Part shown: in pieces, positions 33,903-43,721 of the stretch
Position numbering within the stretch: the stretch's first letter is position 1
Layout of the letters: each line of letters opens with the position of its first letter
NCBI GenBank assembly: GCA_046331245.1
Contig: JAXLRH010000005.1
Span: forward strand, 62,001-126,000
From: SSF14 sp046331245
GTDB lineage: Bacteria > Actinomycetota > Acidimicrobiia > Acidimicrobiales > Microtrichaceae
Direction: 5' to 3'
DNA: 64,000 nt
Made by a program: the position numbers and the translations under genes
The notes under the pieces: generated by a model
The model's input: the letters and a program-made list of their open reading frames with translations, nothing else
Databases searched by the model: none
Told to the model about the DNA's origin: nothing

Positions 33903-33968
33903 CCTCGGTCGCTGCGCCGAGGTTCGGCCTCCTGCGTCGGCCTACTCTGGCTCCGCTCCTCGGCGGAG
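33903..33968. terminator. Two small inverted repeats in a convergent intergenic space
   Basis: CCTCGG-N8-CCGAGG (33903-33922) and CTCCGC-N6-GCGGAG (33951-33968) lie between the convergent stops of the DppF gene and the HerA-like gene. They are plausible bidirectional terminators, though neither has a T-run. Confidence 0.4.
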
Positions 33969-33985
33969 AACTGGCGCTCGGTCGC

Positions 33986-36421
<2,436 letters not shown>

Positions 36422-36518
36422 GGCGGTCAGCCTGCCATGTGACGGGTGACGCTGTGGGACGCGTCGGGCCGGATTTGGTGGAATGATCGGGGCACCCACC
36501 GATCGAGGAGGACGAGGA

Positions 36519-36734
36519 ATGGATCTCGGAGACATCACCGGCAAGGCACAGGAGCTGATCGGCGAGAACGCCGGGAAGGCACAGGAGCTCCTCGGCGAGC
36601 ACGCCGAGGCCATCGAGGGCGGCATCGACAAGGTGGCCGAGTTCGCCGACGACAAGACCGGCGGCAAGTACACCGAGCAGATCGACGGCGCGGCCGACAA
36701 GCTCAAGGGCCTCCTTCCCAAGGACGGCGCCTGA
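36519..36734 (+). CDS. MT0933-type (Rv0909-like) small protein
   Basis: A 71-residue, highly charged protein built of heptad-like repeats (GKAQELIGENAGKAQELLGEH). It ends with the family signature FADDKTGGKYTEQIDGAADKLKG, shared with mycobacterial MT0933 antitoxin-like proteins. The AGGAGGACGAGGA before ATG 36519 is one of the strongest ribosome sites in the window. No SRPBCC-type toxin (Rv0910) follows, so a toxin-antitoxin role is not supported here. It may instead be a stress-type small protein. Confidence 0.8.
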   Translation: MDLGDITGKAQELIGENAGKAQELLGEHAEAIEGGIDKVAEFADDKTGGKYTEQIDGAADKLKGLLPKDGA

Positions 36735-36741
36735 GGATGCC

Positions 36742-38148
36742 GTGACCTCAGGGGCGGTCGCGTCGGCGGCGCTCGCCGACGCGGCGCCCGAGGTGCTGTG
36801 GCTCGACACCCCCGACCGCCCGGCGGTCGACCCCACGATGTGCGGCGGTCGCACCGTCGACCTCCTCGTCGTGGGCGCGGGCTACACCGGCCTGTGGGCC
36901 GCCATCCAGGCGAAGGAGGACGACCCGTCGTCGACGGTCGCCGTCATCGACGCGGGTCGAGTGGCCGAGCAGGCATCTGGCCGCAACGGCGGCTTCTGCT
37001 CGTCGTCGCTGACCCACGGCCTGGAGAACGGGCAGGCGCGGTTCCCGCGTGAGATGGCGCGCATCGAGCGCATCGCCGCCGACAACTTCGCCGGCATCGC
37101 CGCGACCATCGACCGCCACGGCATCGACTGCCACTGGGAGCCCAACGGCGCGCTCACCGTCGCCACGGCGCCGTGGCTCGTCGACGGCCTGCACGAGACG
37201 ATCGAGCTCGCCGAGCGGTACGGCCACGACGTCGAGCTCCTCGACGAGGCCGCGGTGCGCGAGCACCTCGCGTCGCCCACCTACGTCGCCGGCGTCTGGC
37301 AGCGCAGCGGCGAGGCGACCGTCGACCCGGCGCGGCTCGCGTGGGGTCTCGCCGACGCAGCGCGCTCGCTCGGCGTCGACATCTACGAGCGCACCGAGAT
37401 GCTCGGCCTCGACCGGGAGGGCGCCGGCATGGCGGTGCGCACGGCGTCGGGCACGGTGCGCTGCGCCAAGGTGGTCCTCGCGACCAACGCGTTCCGGTCC
37501 CCGCTCGGAGCGATCAACCGTCGCATCGCGCCCGTCTACGACTACGTGCTGGCCACCGAACCGCTCAGCGACGCGCAGCTCGCCGACATCGGGTGGAGCC
37601 GCCGCCAGGGCGTGTCCGACACCACCAACCAGTTCCACTACTACCGCCTCACGCACGACCGACGCATCGTGTGGGGCGGCTACGACGCGCTGTACCACTA
37701 CGGGTCGCGCATCGACCCGTCGCTCGACCAGCGCGACGAGACCCACGCCCTCCTCGCCCAGCACTTCTTCGAGACGTTCCCCCAGCTCGACGGCCTGCGC
37801 TTCACCCACCGCTGGGGCGGCGTCATCGACACCTGCACCCGCTTCTCGGTCACGTTCGGAACGGCGCACGAGGGTCGCGTCGCCTACGCCGTGGGCTACA
37901 CCGGGCTCGGCGTCGGAGCCACGCGATTCGGCGCACGCGTGTGCCTCGACCTGCTGTACCACCCCGACTCCGAGCTCCTCTCGCTCGACCTCGTGCGCCG
38001 CCGCGCCGTGCCCTTCCCGCCCGAACCGGTGCGGTGGGCGGGCATCGAGCTCACCCGGCGGGCGCTCGCCAACGCCGACGAACGGCAGGGGCGACGGGGG
38101 CCGTGGCTGCGGCTGCTCGACTCGCTCGGTCTGGGCTTCGATTCGTAA
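36742..38148 (+). CDS. FAD-dependent oxidoreductase (DAO/PuuB-like)
   Basis: A 468-residue flavoprotein of the D-amino-acid oxidase group. The dinucleotide fold LLVVGAGYTGLWAAIQAKE is at about residue 37, the second signature EQASGRNGGFCSSSL follows (an RNGGF in place of the GASGRNGG of PuuB-like proteins), and a C-terminal YTGLGVGATR closes the fold. It resembles gamma-glutamylputrescine oxidases and other amine oxidases that release H2O2. The GTG at 36742 follows GAGG, 7 bases after the preceding stop. It is followed after 10 bases by the two CoA-ester lyases, a combination that suggests a degradation pathway. Confidence 0.87.
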   Translation: MTSGAVASAALADAAPEVLWLDTPDRPAVDPTMCGGRTVDLLVVGAGYTGLWAAIQAKEDDPSSTVAVIDAGRVAEQASGRNGGFCSSSLTHGLENGQARFPREMARIERIAADNFAGIAATIDRHGIDCHWEPNGALTVATAPWLVDGLHETIELAERYGHDVELLDEAAVREHLASPTYVAGVWQRSGEATVDPARLAWGLADAARSLGVDIYERTEMLGLDREGAGMAVRTASGTVRCAKVVLATNAFRSPLGAINRRIAPVYDYVLATEPLSDAQLADIGWSRRQGVSDTTNQFHYYRLTHDRRIVWGGYDALYHYGSRIDPSLDQRDETHALLAQHFFETFPQLDGLRFTHRWGGVIDTCTRFSVTFGTAHEGRVAYAVGYTGLGVGATRFGARVCLDLLYHPDSELLSLDLVRRRAVPFPPEPVRWAGIELTRRALANADERQGRRGPWLRLLDSLGLGFDS

Positions 38149-38158
38149 GGTACGAACC

Positions 38159-39226
38159 ATGCGTAGCTCCAAGGACTTCTTCAAGCCGCTCGCCGCCGGG
38201 GCCCCCGATCCCGTCCGGGAGATCCCGTTCCCGCCCTCGCGGATGATCCACTTCTTCCCGCCGCACCTCGACAAGGTGACGGCGAAGCTGCCCGACATCG
38301 CCCCGACCGTCGACATCCTCCTCGGCAACCTCGAGGACGCGATCCCCGCCGACTCGAAGGAGGCGGCCCGCGCCGGCCTCGTCAAGGTCGGTCGCGAGAT
38401 GGACCTCGGCGACACGCAGCTCTGGACCCGCGTCAACAGCCTCGACTCGCCGTGGGTGCTCGACGACCTCACGACGCTCGTCGCCGAGATCGGCGACAAG
38501 CTCGACGTCATCATGATCCCGAAGGTGGAGGGCCCCGAGGACATCCACTACGTCGACCGCCTGCTCGCCCAGCTCGAGGCGAAGGCCGGCCTCACCAAGC
38601 CGCTGCTCGTGCACGCCATCCTCGAGACCGCGCGTGGCGTGGCCAACGTCGAGGAGATCTGCCTCGCCAGCCCCCGCATGCAGGGCCTGTCGCTCGGCCC
38701 GGCCGACCTCGCCGCCAACCGCCGCATGAAGACCACCCGCGTCGGCGGCGGCCACCCCGGCTACCTCGTGCGCGAGGACCCGGCGCCCGGCGCCGACGGC
38801 CCCGACTACACCGGCGCCCGCACCACCTACCAGCAGGACCTCTGGCACTACACGATCGCCCGCATGGTCGACGCCTGCGCCACCGCCGGCATCCTTCCCT
38901 TCTACGGGCCGTTCGGCGACATCAAGGACACCGTCGCCTGCGAAGACCAATTCCGCAACGCCTTCCTCCTCGGCTGCGTCGGCGCCTGGTCGCTGCATCC
39001 CGTCCAGATCGAGATCGCCAAGAAGGTGTTCTCGCCCGACCCGGCCGACGTCGCGCACGCGCTCCACGTGATCGAGGAGATGGGCGACGGCACCGGCGCC
39101 GTGATGATCGACGGGAAGATGGAGGACGACGCCTCCGTCAAGCAGTGCCACGTGATGGTCAACCTCGCGAAGATGCTCTCCGCCCGCGACCCCGAGCTCG
39201 CCGCCCGCTACGGATTCGAGGCCTGA
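38159..39226 (+). CDS. HpcH/HpaI-family CoA-ester lyase (malyl-CoA lyase-like)
   Basis: A 355-residue TIM-barrel enzyme of the CitE/malyl-CoA lyase group. LGNLEDAIPADSKEAAR supplies the Asp/Glu metal region, then come WTRVNSLDS, IMIPKVEGPED, HAILETARGVANVEEI, QGLSLGPADLAA and WSLHPVQIEIA. These align with the L-malyl-/beta-methylmalyl-CoA lyase pattern more closely than with CitE. The reaction is reversible C-C bond cleavage of a hydroxyacyl-CoA, with acetyl-CoA or propionyl-CoA and glyoxylate as usual products. ATG 38159 lies 10 bases after the preceding stop. The next gene, a second lyase, starts one base after its stop. Confidence 0.85.
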   Translation: MRSSKDFFKPLAAGAPDPVREIPFPPSRMIHFFPPHLDKVTAKLPDIAPTVDILLGNLEDAIPADSKEAARAGLVKVGREMDLGDTQLWTRVNSLDSPWVLDDLTTLVAEIGDKLDVIMIPKVEGPEDIHYVDRLLAQLEAKAGLTKPLLVHAILETARGVANVEEICLASPRMQGLSLGPADLAANRRMKTTRVGGGHPGYLVREDPAPGADGPDYTGARTTYQQDLWHYTIARMVDACATAGILPFYGPFGDIKDTVACEDQFRNAFLLGCVGAWSLHPVQIEIAKKVFSPDPADVAHALHVIEEMGDGTGAVMIDGKMEDDASVKQCHVMVNLAKMLSARDPELAARYGFEA

Positions 39227-39227
39227 C

Positions 39228-40103
39228 ATGTCCGACGTGATCATCCCGCGCCGCTCCGTGCTGTACATGCCCGGCGCGAACGACAAGGCGCTCGAGAAGG
39301 CGAAGACCCTCCCGTGCGACGCGATCATCTTCGACACCGAGGACTCCGTCGCCCCCGACATGAAGGCGGTCGCCCGCGAGAAGGTCGCCGCCGCCGTTCG
39401 TAGCGGCGAGTACGGGCGACGCGAGCTCACCATCCGCATCAATGGCCTGGACACCGAGTGGTGGCGCGACGACCTCGAGTCGGCCGCCGCTGCCGCGCCG
39501 GCAGCCGTCGTGGTACCGAAGATCAACTCGGCCGAGGACGTCGCCCTCGTCGAGTCGGTGCTCGCCACCGTCCCCGCCGCGGCCGACACCCGCATCTGGG
39601 CGATGCTCGAGACGCCGACCGCTATGGAGAACGCCGTCGCGATCGCCACCTCGTCGGAGCGCCTCAACGTGCTCGTCATGGGTACCAACGACCTCGCCAA
39701 GGAGCTGCGCGCCGCGCTCGTCCCCGGTCGGCACCCGCTGCTGTGGGGCCTCGGGCGCTGCCTGAACGCCGCTCGATTCGCCGGCAAGGTCATCCTCGAC
39801 GGCGTGTACAACGACGTGAAGAACCCCGAGGGGTTCGCCGAGGAGTGCCGCCAGGGCGCCGAGATGGGCTTCGACGGCAAGACGCTGATCCACCCCACCC
39901 AGGTCGAGCCCACGAACGCCGCGTTCGCGCCCACCGAGGCCGAGGTCGAGCACGCCCAGCGCGTGATCGCCGCCTGGGACGAGGGCATCGCCGCCGGCAA
40001 GGGCGTCATCACCGTCGACGGCCGCATGATCGAGAACCTGCACGTGGACAACGCCCGCCGCGCGCTCGCGATCGCCGCCGCCATCGCCGACCTCGACGCC
40101 TGA
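39228..40103 (+). CDS. CitE-like CoA-ester lyase
   Basis: A 291-residue TIM-barrel lyase of the same superfamily but of the shorter CitE/MclA type. Motifs in order are SVLYMPGANDKALEKA, IIFDTEDSVAPDMK, IRINGLDTEWW, VVPKINSAED, WAMLETPTAMENA, VMGTNDLAKEL, and TLIHPTQVEPTN. It shares little identity with the longer lyase immediately upstream, so the tandem looks like two functions rather than a recent duplication. The pair could supply glyoxylate/acyl-CoA interconversion, possibly in a 3-methylmalyl or similar route (inference). Confidence 0.87.
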   Translation: MSDVIIPRRSVLYMPGANDKALEKAKTLPCDAIIFDTEDSVAPDMKAVAREKVAAAVRSGEYGRRELTIRINGLDTEWWRDDLESAAAAAPAAVVVPKINSAEDVALVESVLATVPAAADTRIWAMLETPTAMENAVAIATSSERLNVLVMGTNDLAKELRAALVPGRHPLLWGLGRCLNAARFAGKVILDGVYNDVKNPEGFAEECRQGAEMGFDGKTLIHPTQVEPTNAAFAPTEAEVEHAQRVIAAWDEGIAAGKGVITVDGRMIENLHVDNARRALAIAAAIADLDA

Positions 40104-40110
40104 CCGCGCA

Positions 40111-40157
40111 CTCTGGAGCGCTCAGGTGTAGCTGGACTGCACCTCAGCGCTCCAGAG
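40111..40157. repeat. Palindromic element, left copy (47 bases)
   Basis: CTCTGGAGCGCT and AGCGCTCCAGAG form a perfect 12-pair outer stem. AGGTG/CACCT continues the stem past one C-C mismatch, ending in a 5-base loop (CTGGA). Part of it encodes the C-terminal LER-stop of the nuclease-like protein. It is the same length as the right copy and shares 14 of 27 inner bases with it. Confidence 0.75.
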
Positions 40158-41064
40158 CGAGCACGGTCGTGAGGATGCCGGCGACGAACGCCGGCTCCCG
40201 GGTGATCTGCCACCAACTGAACCGCAGTGTGCGCCATCCGGCGGCCGTGGCGAGCTGGTCGCGAACCCGGTCGCGGTGGAACGCGTCGAGCTGGGCGTGA
40301 TACCGGCGGCCGTCGAGCTCGACGATGACGCGGTGCAGCGGGTACCCGACGTCCACCCGCTCGTTCGACGCTCGCTCCCGATCCCAGGGCGCCGGCAGCT
40401 GGAGGATGCCGATCGGGATCCGTTTCCGGCGGCAGAGGAGGACGAAGCGCTGTTCGAGCTCCGACTCGGTGGGCGGAGCGCCCGTCCGTCGGTCGAGCAC
40501 CTCGGCCATCGTCCGGGTTCCCGCCCGACCGGGTCGTGCGAGATCGAAGAAGACCCGCTCGACCTGGCCGAGGTGGAGCTTCCCCCGCAGCACCTGGTCA
40601 TCCATGAAACGGCCGAGACGGGCAACGCTCAAGTCGGCGGCGAGATCGAACGCCGTGCGGGCGCGGGTCGTGATCGGGAGCGCGCCGAGCCTCGTGACGT
40701 GGTGGCTGGGCAGGCTCCGGGTCTGCCGCACCCGGACGCCCTCGAGGTGGCGACTCCGGCCGTGGGGCCGCACGATCGTGGGAGCGTTGCTGGTGGGCGA
40801 CTCGCCGTCCCACATGAACGCGGCAGCGCCGCCGGCGACGTGGGCGTCGGGGAGCGCCAGCACCGCGGCGGCAATGTCCGAGTGCGGGGTGGTCGGAGTG
40901 CCCGCCAGTTGGAAGGCGCCGTCGTGACGGGCGATCCACCGGCCGACCTCGACGCGATGACGAACCTGGTAGTTCGAGAAGCCGCTCGTCTCGGCCTGCG
41001 AGCGGGAGAAGCACGAGAACTGGCGGGCGGCGATCGGGGCCAGTCGTTGATCGGGTGACGGCAT
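40144..41064 (-). CDS. Vsr/DUF559-like nuclease-domain protein (AbiEi-like N-terminus)
   Basis: A 306-residue protein. The N-terminal part has a winged-helix-like AbiEi antitoxin style (FSNYQVRHRVEVGRWIARH and GGAAAFMWDGES). The C-terminal 100 residues carry the DUF559/Vsr-like restriction-fold pattern: ESELEQRF, then RVDVGYPLHRVIVELDG with the Asp and ExDG catalytic-type acids, and GWRTLRFSWWQITREP. The ATG at 41064 is taken as start over a start at 41130. It stands alone inside the palindrome-bounded unit. Multicopy DUF559 proteins of this layout are common in actinobacteria, and their role is unsettled. Confidence 0.75.
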   Translation of the reverse strand: MPSPDQRLAPIAARQFSCFSRSQAETSGFSNYQVRHRVEVGRWIARHDGAFQLAGTPTTPHSDIAAAVLALPDAHVAGGAAAFMWDGESPTSNAPTIVRPHGRSRHLEGVRVRQTRSLPSHHVTRLGALPITTRARTAFDLAADLSVARLGRFMDDQVLRGKLHLGQVERVFFDLARPGRAGTRTMAEVLDRRTGAPPTESELEQRFVLLCRRKRIPIGILQLPAPWDRERASNERVDVGYPLHRVIVELDGRRYHAQLDAFHRDRVRDQLATAAGWRTLRFSWWQITREPAFVAGILTTVLALER

Positions 41065-41145
41065 GAGGAACTCCGACGTGAGGAAGCGACGGAGGGGAAG
41101 GCGGAGGACGCTACGCAGCAGCACCGACAACGACGGCGTTCCTCA

Positions 41146-41192
41146 CTCTGGAGCGCCCAGGCGCGGTCGCGCTGCACTGTGTCGCTCCAGAG
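41146..41192. repeat. Palindromic element, right copy (47 bases)
   Basis: CTCTGGAGCG and CGCTCCAGAG form the outer stem, extended by CA/TG on the outside to a perfect 12-pair arm (41144-41155 and 41183-41194). The centre (CCCAGGCGCGG...) differs from the left copy but has the same 27-base length. It lies 80 bases upstream of the nuclease gene and 28 bases before the aldehyde dehydrogenase start. Confidence 0.75.
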
Positions 41193-41219
41193 TGCGGATC
41201 GGTGGGGGAGACTGGGTCC

Positions 41220-42653
41220 ATGACGACGAACGTGCAGACGCTCAACTACATCGACGGGACGTTCCGCGCCGCGGCCTCGGGCGCGGTGGACGCCGTGCTC
41301 GAGCCGGCGACCGGTCAGGTCATCGCCGAGGTGGCCTCCGGCGACGAACGCGACGCGGCAGCGGCCGTCGAGGCGGCGTCACGAGCCTTCGAGTCGTGGT
41401 CGCGCACGACGCCGCGCGAGCGGTCCGAGCGCCTCGCGAAGCTCGCCGACGCGGTGGAGGCCGACCTGCCGGAGCTCAAGCGGCTGGAGTCGCTGAACGT
41501 CGGCAAGCCGGTGTCGATCGTCGACTTCGAGTTCGACCTCACCGTCGACAACCTCCGGTTCTTCGCGTCCGCCGCCCGCTTCATGGAGGGTCGCGCCGCC
41601 GGCGAGTACCTGGAGGACCACACGTCGTTCACGCGCCGCGATCCCATCGGCGTGATCGTGGGCATCGCTCCCTGGAACTACCCGCTCAACATGGCGACGT
41701 GGAAGCTCGGGCCGGCGATCGCCGCCGGGAACACCATGGTGCTCAAGCCGTCGGAGCTCACGCCGCTCACCGCGCTCCGCCTCGCGGAGCTCTCCGCCGA
41801 CATCCTGCCGCCCGGCGTCCTCAACGTCGTGTGCGGCACCGGCGCCACCGCCGGCGCCGCGCTGGTCGATCACCCCCGCGTCGACATGATCTCGCTCACG
41901 GGCGGCGTGTCGACGGGGAAGGCCATCGCCCAGGCGGCGTCGGCCAGCCTGAAGCGTCTCCACCTGGAGCTCGGGGGCAAGGCCCCGGTGGTGGTGTTCG
42001 ACGACGCCGACGTCGAGCTGCTCGTGAGCACGATGGCCGACATGTCGTACTACAACGCCGGGCAGGACTGCACCGCTCCGTGCCGCCTCATCGCCGGGCC
42101 CAAGGTGTTCGACGACGTCGTCTCCGGCCTCACCGACGCGGTGGCCGCGCTGCGCACCGGCGACCCGTTCGACCCCGACACCAACGTCGGCCCGATCGTG
42201 TCGGAGGCCCACCAGCACCGCGTCGCGGACATGATCGCCCGGGCGGGCGCCGCCGGCGCCGAGATCACGACGGGTGGCGGCATCGTCGACGGGGCGGGCT
42301 TCTTCGTGGAGCCGGCGGTGATCGCGAACCCGACGCAGGACTCCGAGATCGTGCAGCGCGAGCTGTTCGGCCCGGCCGTGAGCATCCAGCGGTTCTCCGA
42401 CGAGGCCCAGGCCCTCGCGTGGGCGAACGACTGCGACTACGGCCTCGCGTCGTCGGTGTGGACGAGCGACGTGGGCCGCGCCATGCGCATGGCGCGAGAC
42501 CTGCACTTCGGCACCGTGTGGGTGAACGACCACATCCCGATCGTGTCGGAGATGCCGCACGGTGGGTACAAGCAGTCGGGCTACGGCAAGGACATGTCGG
42601 TGTACGCGCTCGAGCACTACACCGAGCTGAAGCATGTGATGCTGCGGCACTAG
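41220..42653 (+). CDS. Aldehyde dehydrogenase (aminobutyraldehyde dehydrogenase-like)
   Basis: A 477-residue NAD(P)-dependent aldehyde dehydrogenase. Landmarks are N153 in PWNYPLN, the cofactor Lys in VLKPSELTP, general base E250 in LHLELGGKAP, and nucleophile C284 in NAGQDCTAP. The substrate-like segments PWNYPLNMATWKLGPA, LGGKAP and GQDCTA are those of 4-aminobutyraldehyde/betaine-aldehyde-type enzymes such as PatD. With the PuuB-like flavoprotein nearby, a polyamine route is possible. The ATG at 41220 is preceded by GGGGGAG 12 bases upstream. Confidence 0.92.
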   Translation: MTTNVQTLNYIDGTFRAAASGAVDAVLEPATGQVIAEVASGDERDAAAAVEAASRAFESWSRTTPRERSERLAKLADAVEADLPELKRLESLNVGKPVSIVDFEFDLTVDNLRFFASAARFMEGRAAGEYLEDHTSFTRRDPIGVIVGIAPWNYPLNMATWKLGPAIAAGNTMVLKPSELTPLTALRLAELSADILPPGVLNVVCGTGATAGAALVDHPRVDMISLTGGVSTGKAIAQAASASLKRLHLELGGKAPVVVFDDADVELLVSTMADMSYYNAGQDCTAPCRLIAGPKVFDDVVSGLTDAVAALRTGDPFDPDTNVGPIVSEAHQHRVADMIARAGAAGAEITTGGGIVDGAGFFVEPAVIANPTQDSEIVQRELFGPAVSIQRFSDEAQALAWANDCDYGLASSVWTSDVGRAMRMARDLHFGTVWVNDHIPIVSEMPHGGYKQSGYGKDMSVYALEHYTELKHVMLRH

Positions 42654-42673
42654 GTCCCACCTAGGCTGTGCCG

Positions 42674-43168
42674 ATGTCGTACGAACAGACGCCGTCGCAG
42701 CAGCCCGCCGCCATGCCCGCCGGGTGGTATCCCGACGGAAGCGGTCAGCAGCGCTATTGGGACGGCGCCGCATGGACCGAGCACGTCGCCGCCGGCGCCG
42801 GCACGGTGCAGGCGTCGCAGTCGATGGTGGGCGCGCCGACCGCCGACGACAGGACGATGGCCACGCTGGCGCACGCCCTCGCGATCTTCGCCGGCTTCAT
42901 CGGGCCGCTCCTGATCATGCTCATCAAGGGCGATCAGTCGACGTATGTGAAGTACCACGCCGTCGAGGCGCTCAACTTCTCGATCACGATCGCGATCGCG
43001 CTCACGGTGAGCGCCGTGCTCATGATCGTGCTCATCGGGTTCCTGCTGTTCCCGATCGTGCTGATCGGCGCGCTGGTGCTGCACGTGATGGCGGCCATGG
43101 CCGCCAATCGGGGCGAGTGGTACCGCTATCCGTTCACCCTGCGGTTGATTCCCGGCCCGACGGCCTGA
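42674..43168 (+). CDS. DUF2510-DUF4870 membrane protein (first paralogue)
   Basis: A 164-residue protein. An N-terminal DUF2510-type motif (AGWYPDGSGQQRYWDGAAW, residues about 15-33) is the usual actinobacterial W-rich module. Three membrane helices of the DUF4870 type follow (from about residue 63, ATLAHALAIFAGFIGPLLIML). HAVEALNFSITIAIAL is the DUF4870 core. It faces a shorter-spaced paralogue tail to tail. The ATG at 42674 is chosen over the GTG two codons before it. Function unknown. Confidence 0.88.
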   Translation: MSYEQTPSQQPAAMPAGWYPDGSGQQRYWDGAAWTEHVAAGAGTVQASQSMVGAPTADDRTMATLAHALAIFAGFIGPLLIMLIKGDQSTYVKYHAVEALNFSITIAIALTVSAVLMIVLIGFLLFPIVLIGALVLHVMAAMAANRGEWYRYPFTLRLIPGPTA

Positions 43169-43198
43169 ATCAGGAACGGCCCGACGGCCTGAATCAGG
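43153..43198. repeat. 22-base tandem direct repeat spanning two convergent gene ends
   Basis: A 22-base sequence beginning CGGCCCGACGG and ending TGAATCAGG occurs at 43153-43174 and 43177-43198 with a 24-base period. Each copy holds TGA and, overlapping it in reverse, TCA. The first copy supplies the stop of the plus-strand gene and the second the stop of the minus-strand gene. This is best explained by a small tandem duplication. Confidence 0.85.
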
Positions 43199-43721
43199 CG
43201 GTGCGCCAGTCGATGCCGCGCCCCACGAAGCGGATGCTCACGGGGTAGCGCCACCACACGCCCTTGTTGGCGCGCACCATGGCGAGGATGCCGAACACGT
43301 AGGTGGACAGCATCGACAGCATCATCAGCGGGAACAGCACCGCGAGCGGCCACGGGAACGCCGGCGAGTCCGACGTGTCGACCGTGAACGGCAACGTCGC
43401 GAACATCAGGACGAAGCCCCCGATCCACACGACCATGAAGGTGATGGCGAAGTTCAGCGCTTCGCAGGCGTGGTGGCACACGAACCGGTTGCGGTCGGGC
43501 TTGCCCTTCTCGATCAGGTAGAGCACCAGCGGAAGGATGAAGCCGCCGGCGATGAAGCCGAGGTGGCTGACGACGGCCATGGTGCGGCCTCGCTCCTCCT
43601 CGGACTGGGGCGGACCGGTCGGAGTCGCCGGCGCGTACGGGCCCCAGTTGGCGCCGTCCCACCACCGGAGGTGGGCGCCCTCGGGGTACCAGCCCGGCGG
43701 GAACTGCGGCGGCCCGCTCAC
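43194..43721 (-). CDS. DUF2510-DUF4870 membrane protein (second paralogue)
   Basis: A 175-residue protein with the same module order as the 42674 gene. A DUF2510-like PPGWYPEGAHLRWWDGANW is at residues about 8-26, and DUF4870-like helices run from about residue 47 (TMAVVSHLGFIAGGFILPLVLYL), with HHACEALNFAITFMVVW. The two are diverged paralogues arranged tail to tail. The GTG at 43721 overlaps the stop of the alpha/beta hydrolase gene (GTGA), so it is the second gene of that unit. Function unknown. Confidence 0.85.
   Translation of the reverse strand: MSGPPQFPPGWYPEGAHLRWWDGANWGPYAPATPTGPPQSEEERGRTMAVVSHLGFIAGGFILPLVLYLIEKGKPDRNRFVCHHACEALNFAITFMVVWIGGFVLMFATLPFTVDTSDSPAFPWPLAVLFPLMMLSMLSTYVFGILAMVRANKGVWWRYPVSIRFVGRGIDWRTA

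Larger units (their letters stand above)
40107..41196. mobile_element. Palindrome-bounded unit carrying a Vsr/DUF559-like nuclease gene
   Basis: The unit is bounded by perfect 14-base inverted repeats, CGCACTCTGGAGCG at 40107-40120 and CGCTCCAGAGTGCG at 41183-41196. These are also the outer arms of two 47-base palindromes. It holds a single gene, whose last codons lie inside the left palindrome. No target-site duplication or transposase is visible, so mobility is an inference from architecture. It sits between the CitE-like and aldehyde dehydrogenase genes. Confidence 0.5.

Noticed and set aside
36519..36734. Toxin-antitoxin module at the MT0933-like gene
   Set aside because: The following gene is a flavoprotein and the preceding one is a HerA-like ATPase, so no toxin partner is present.
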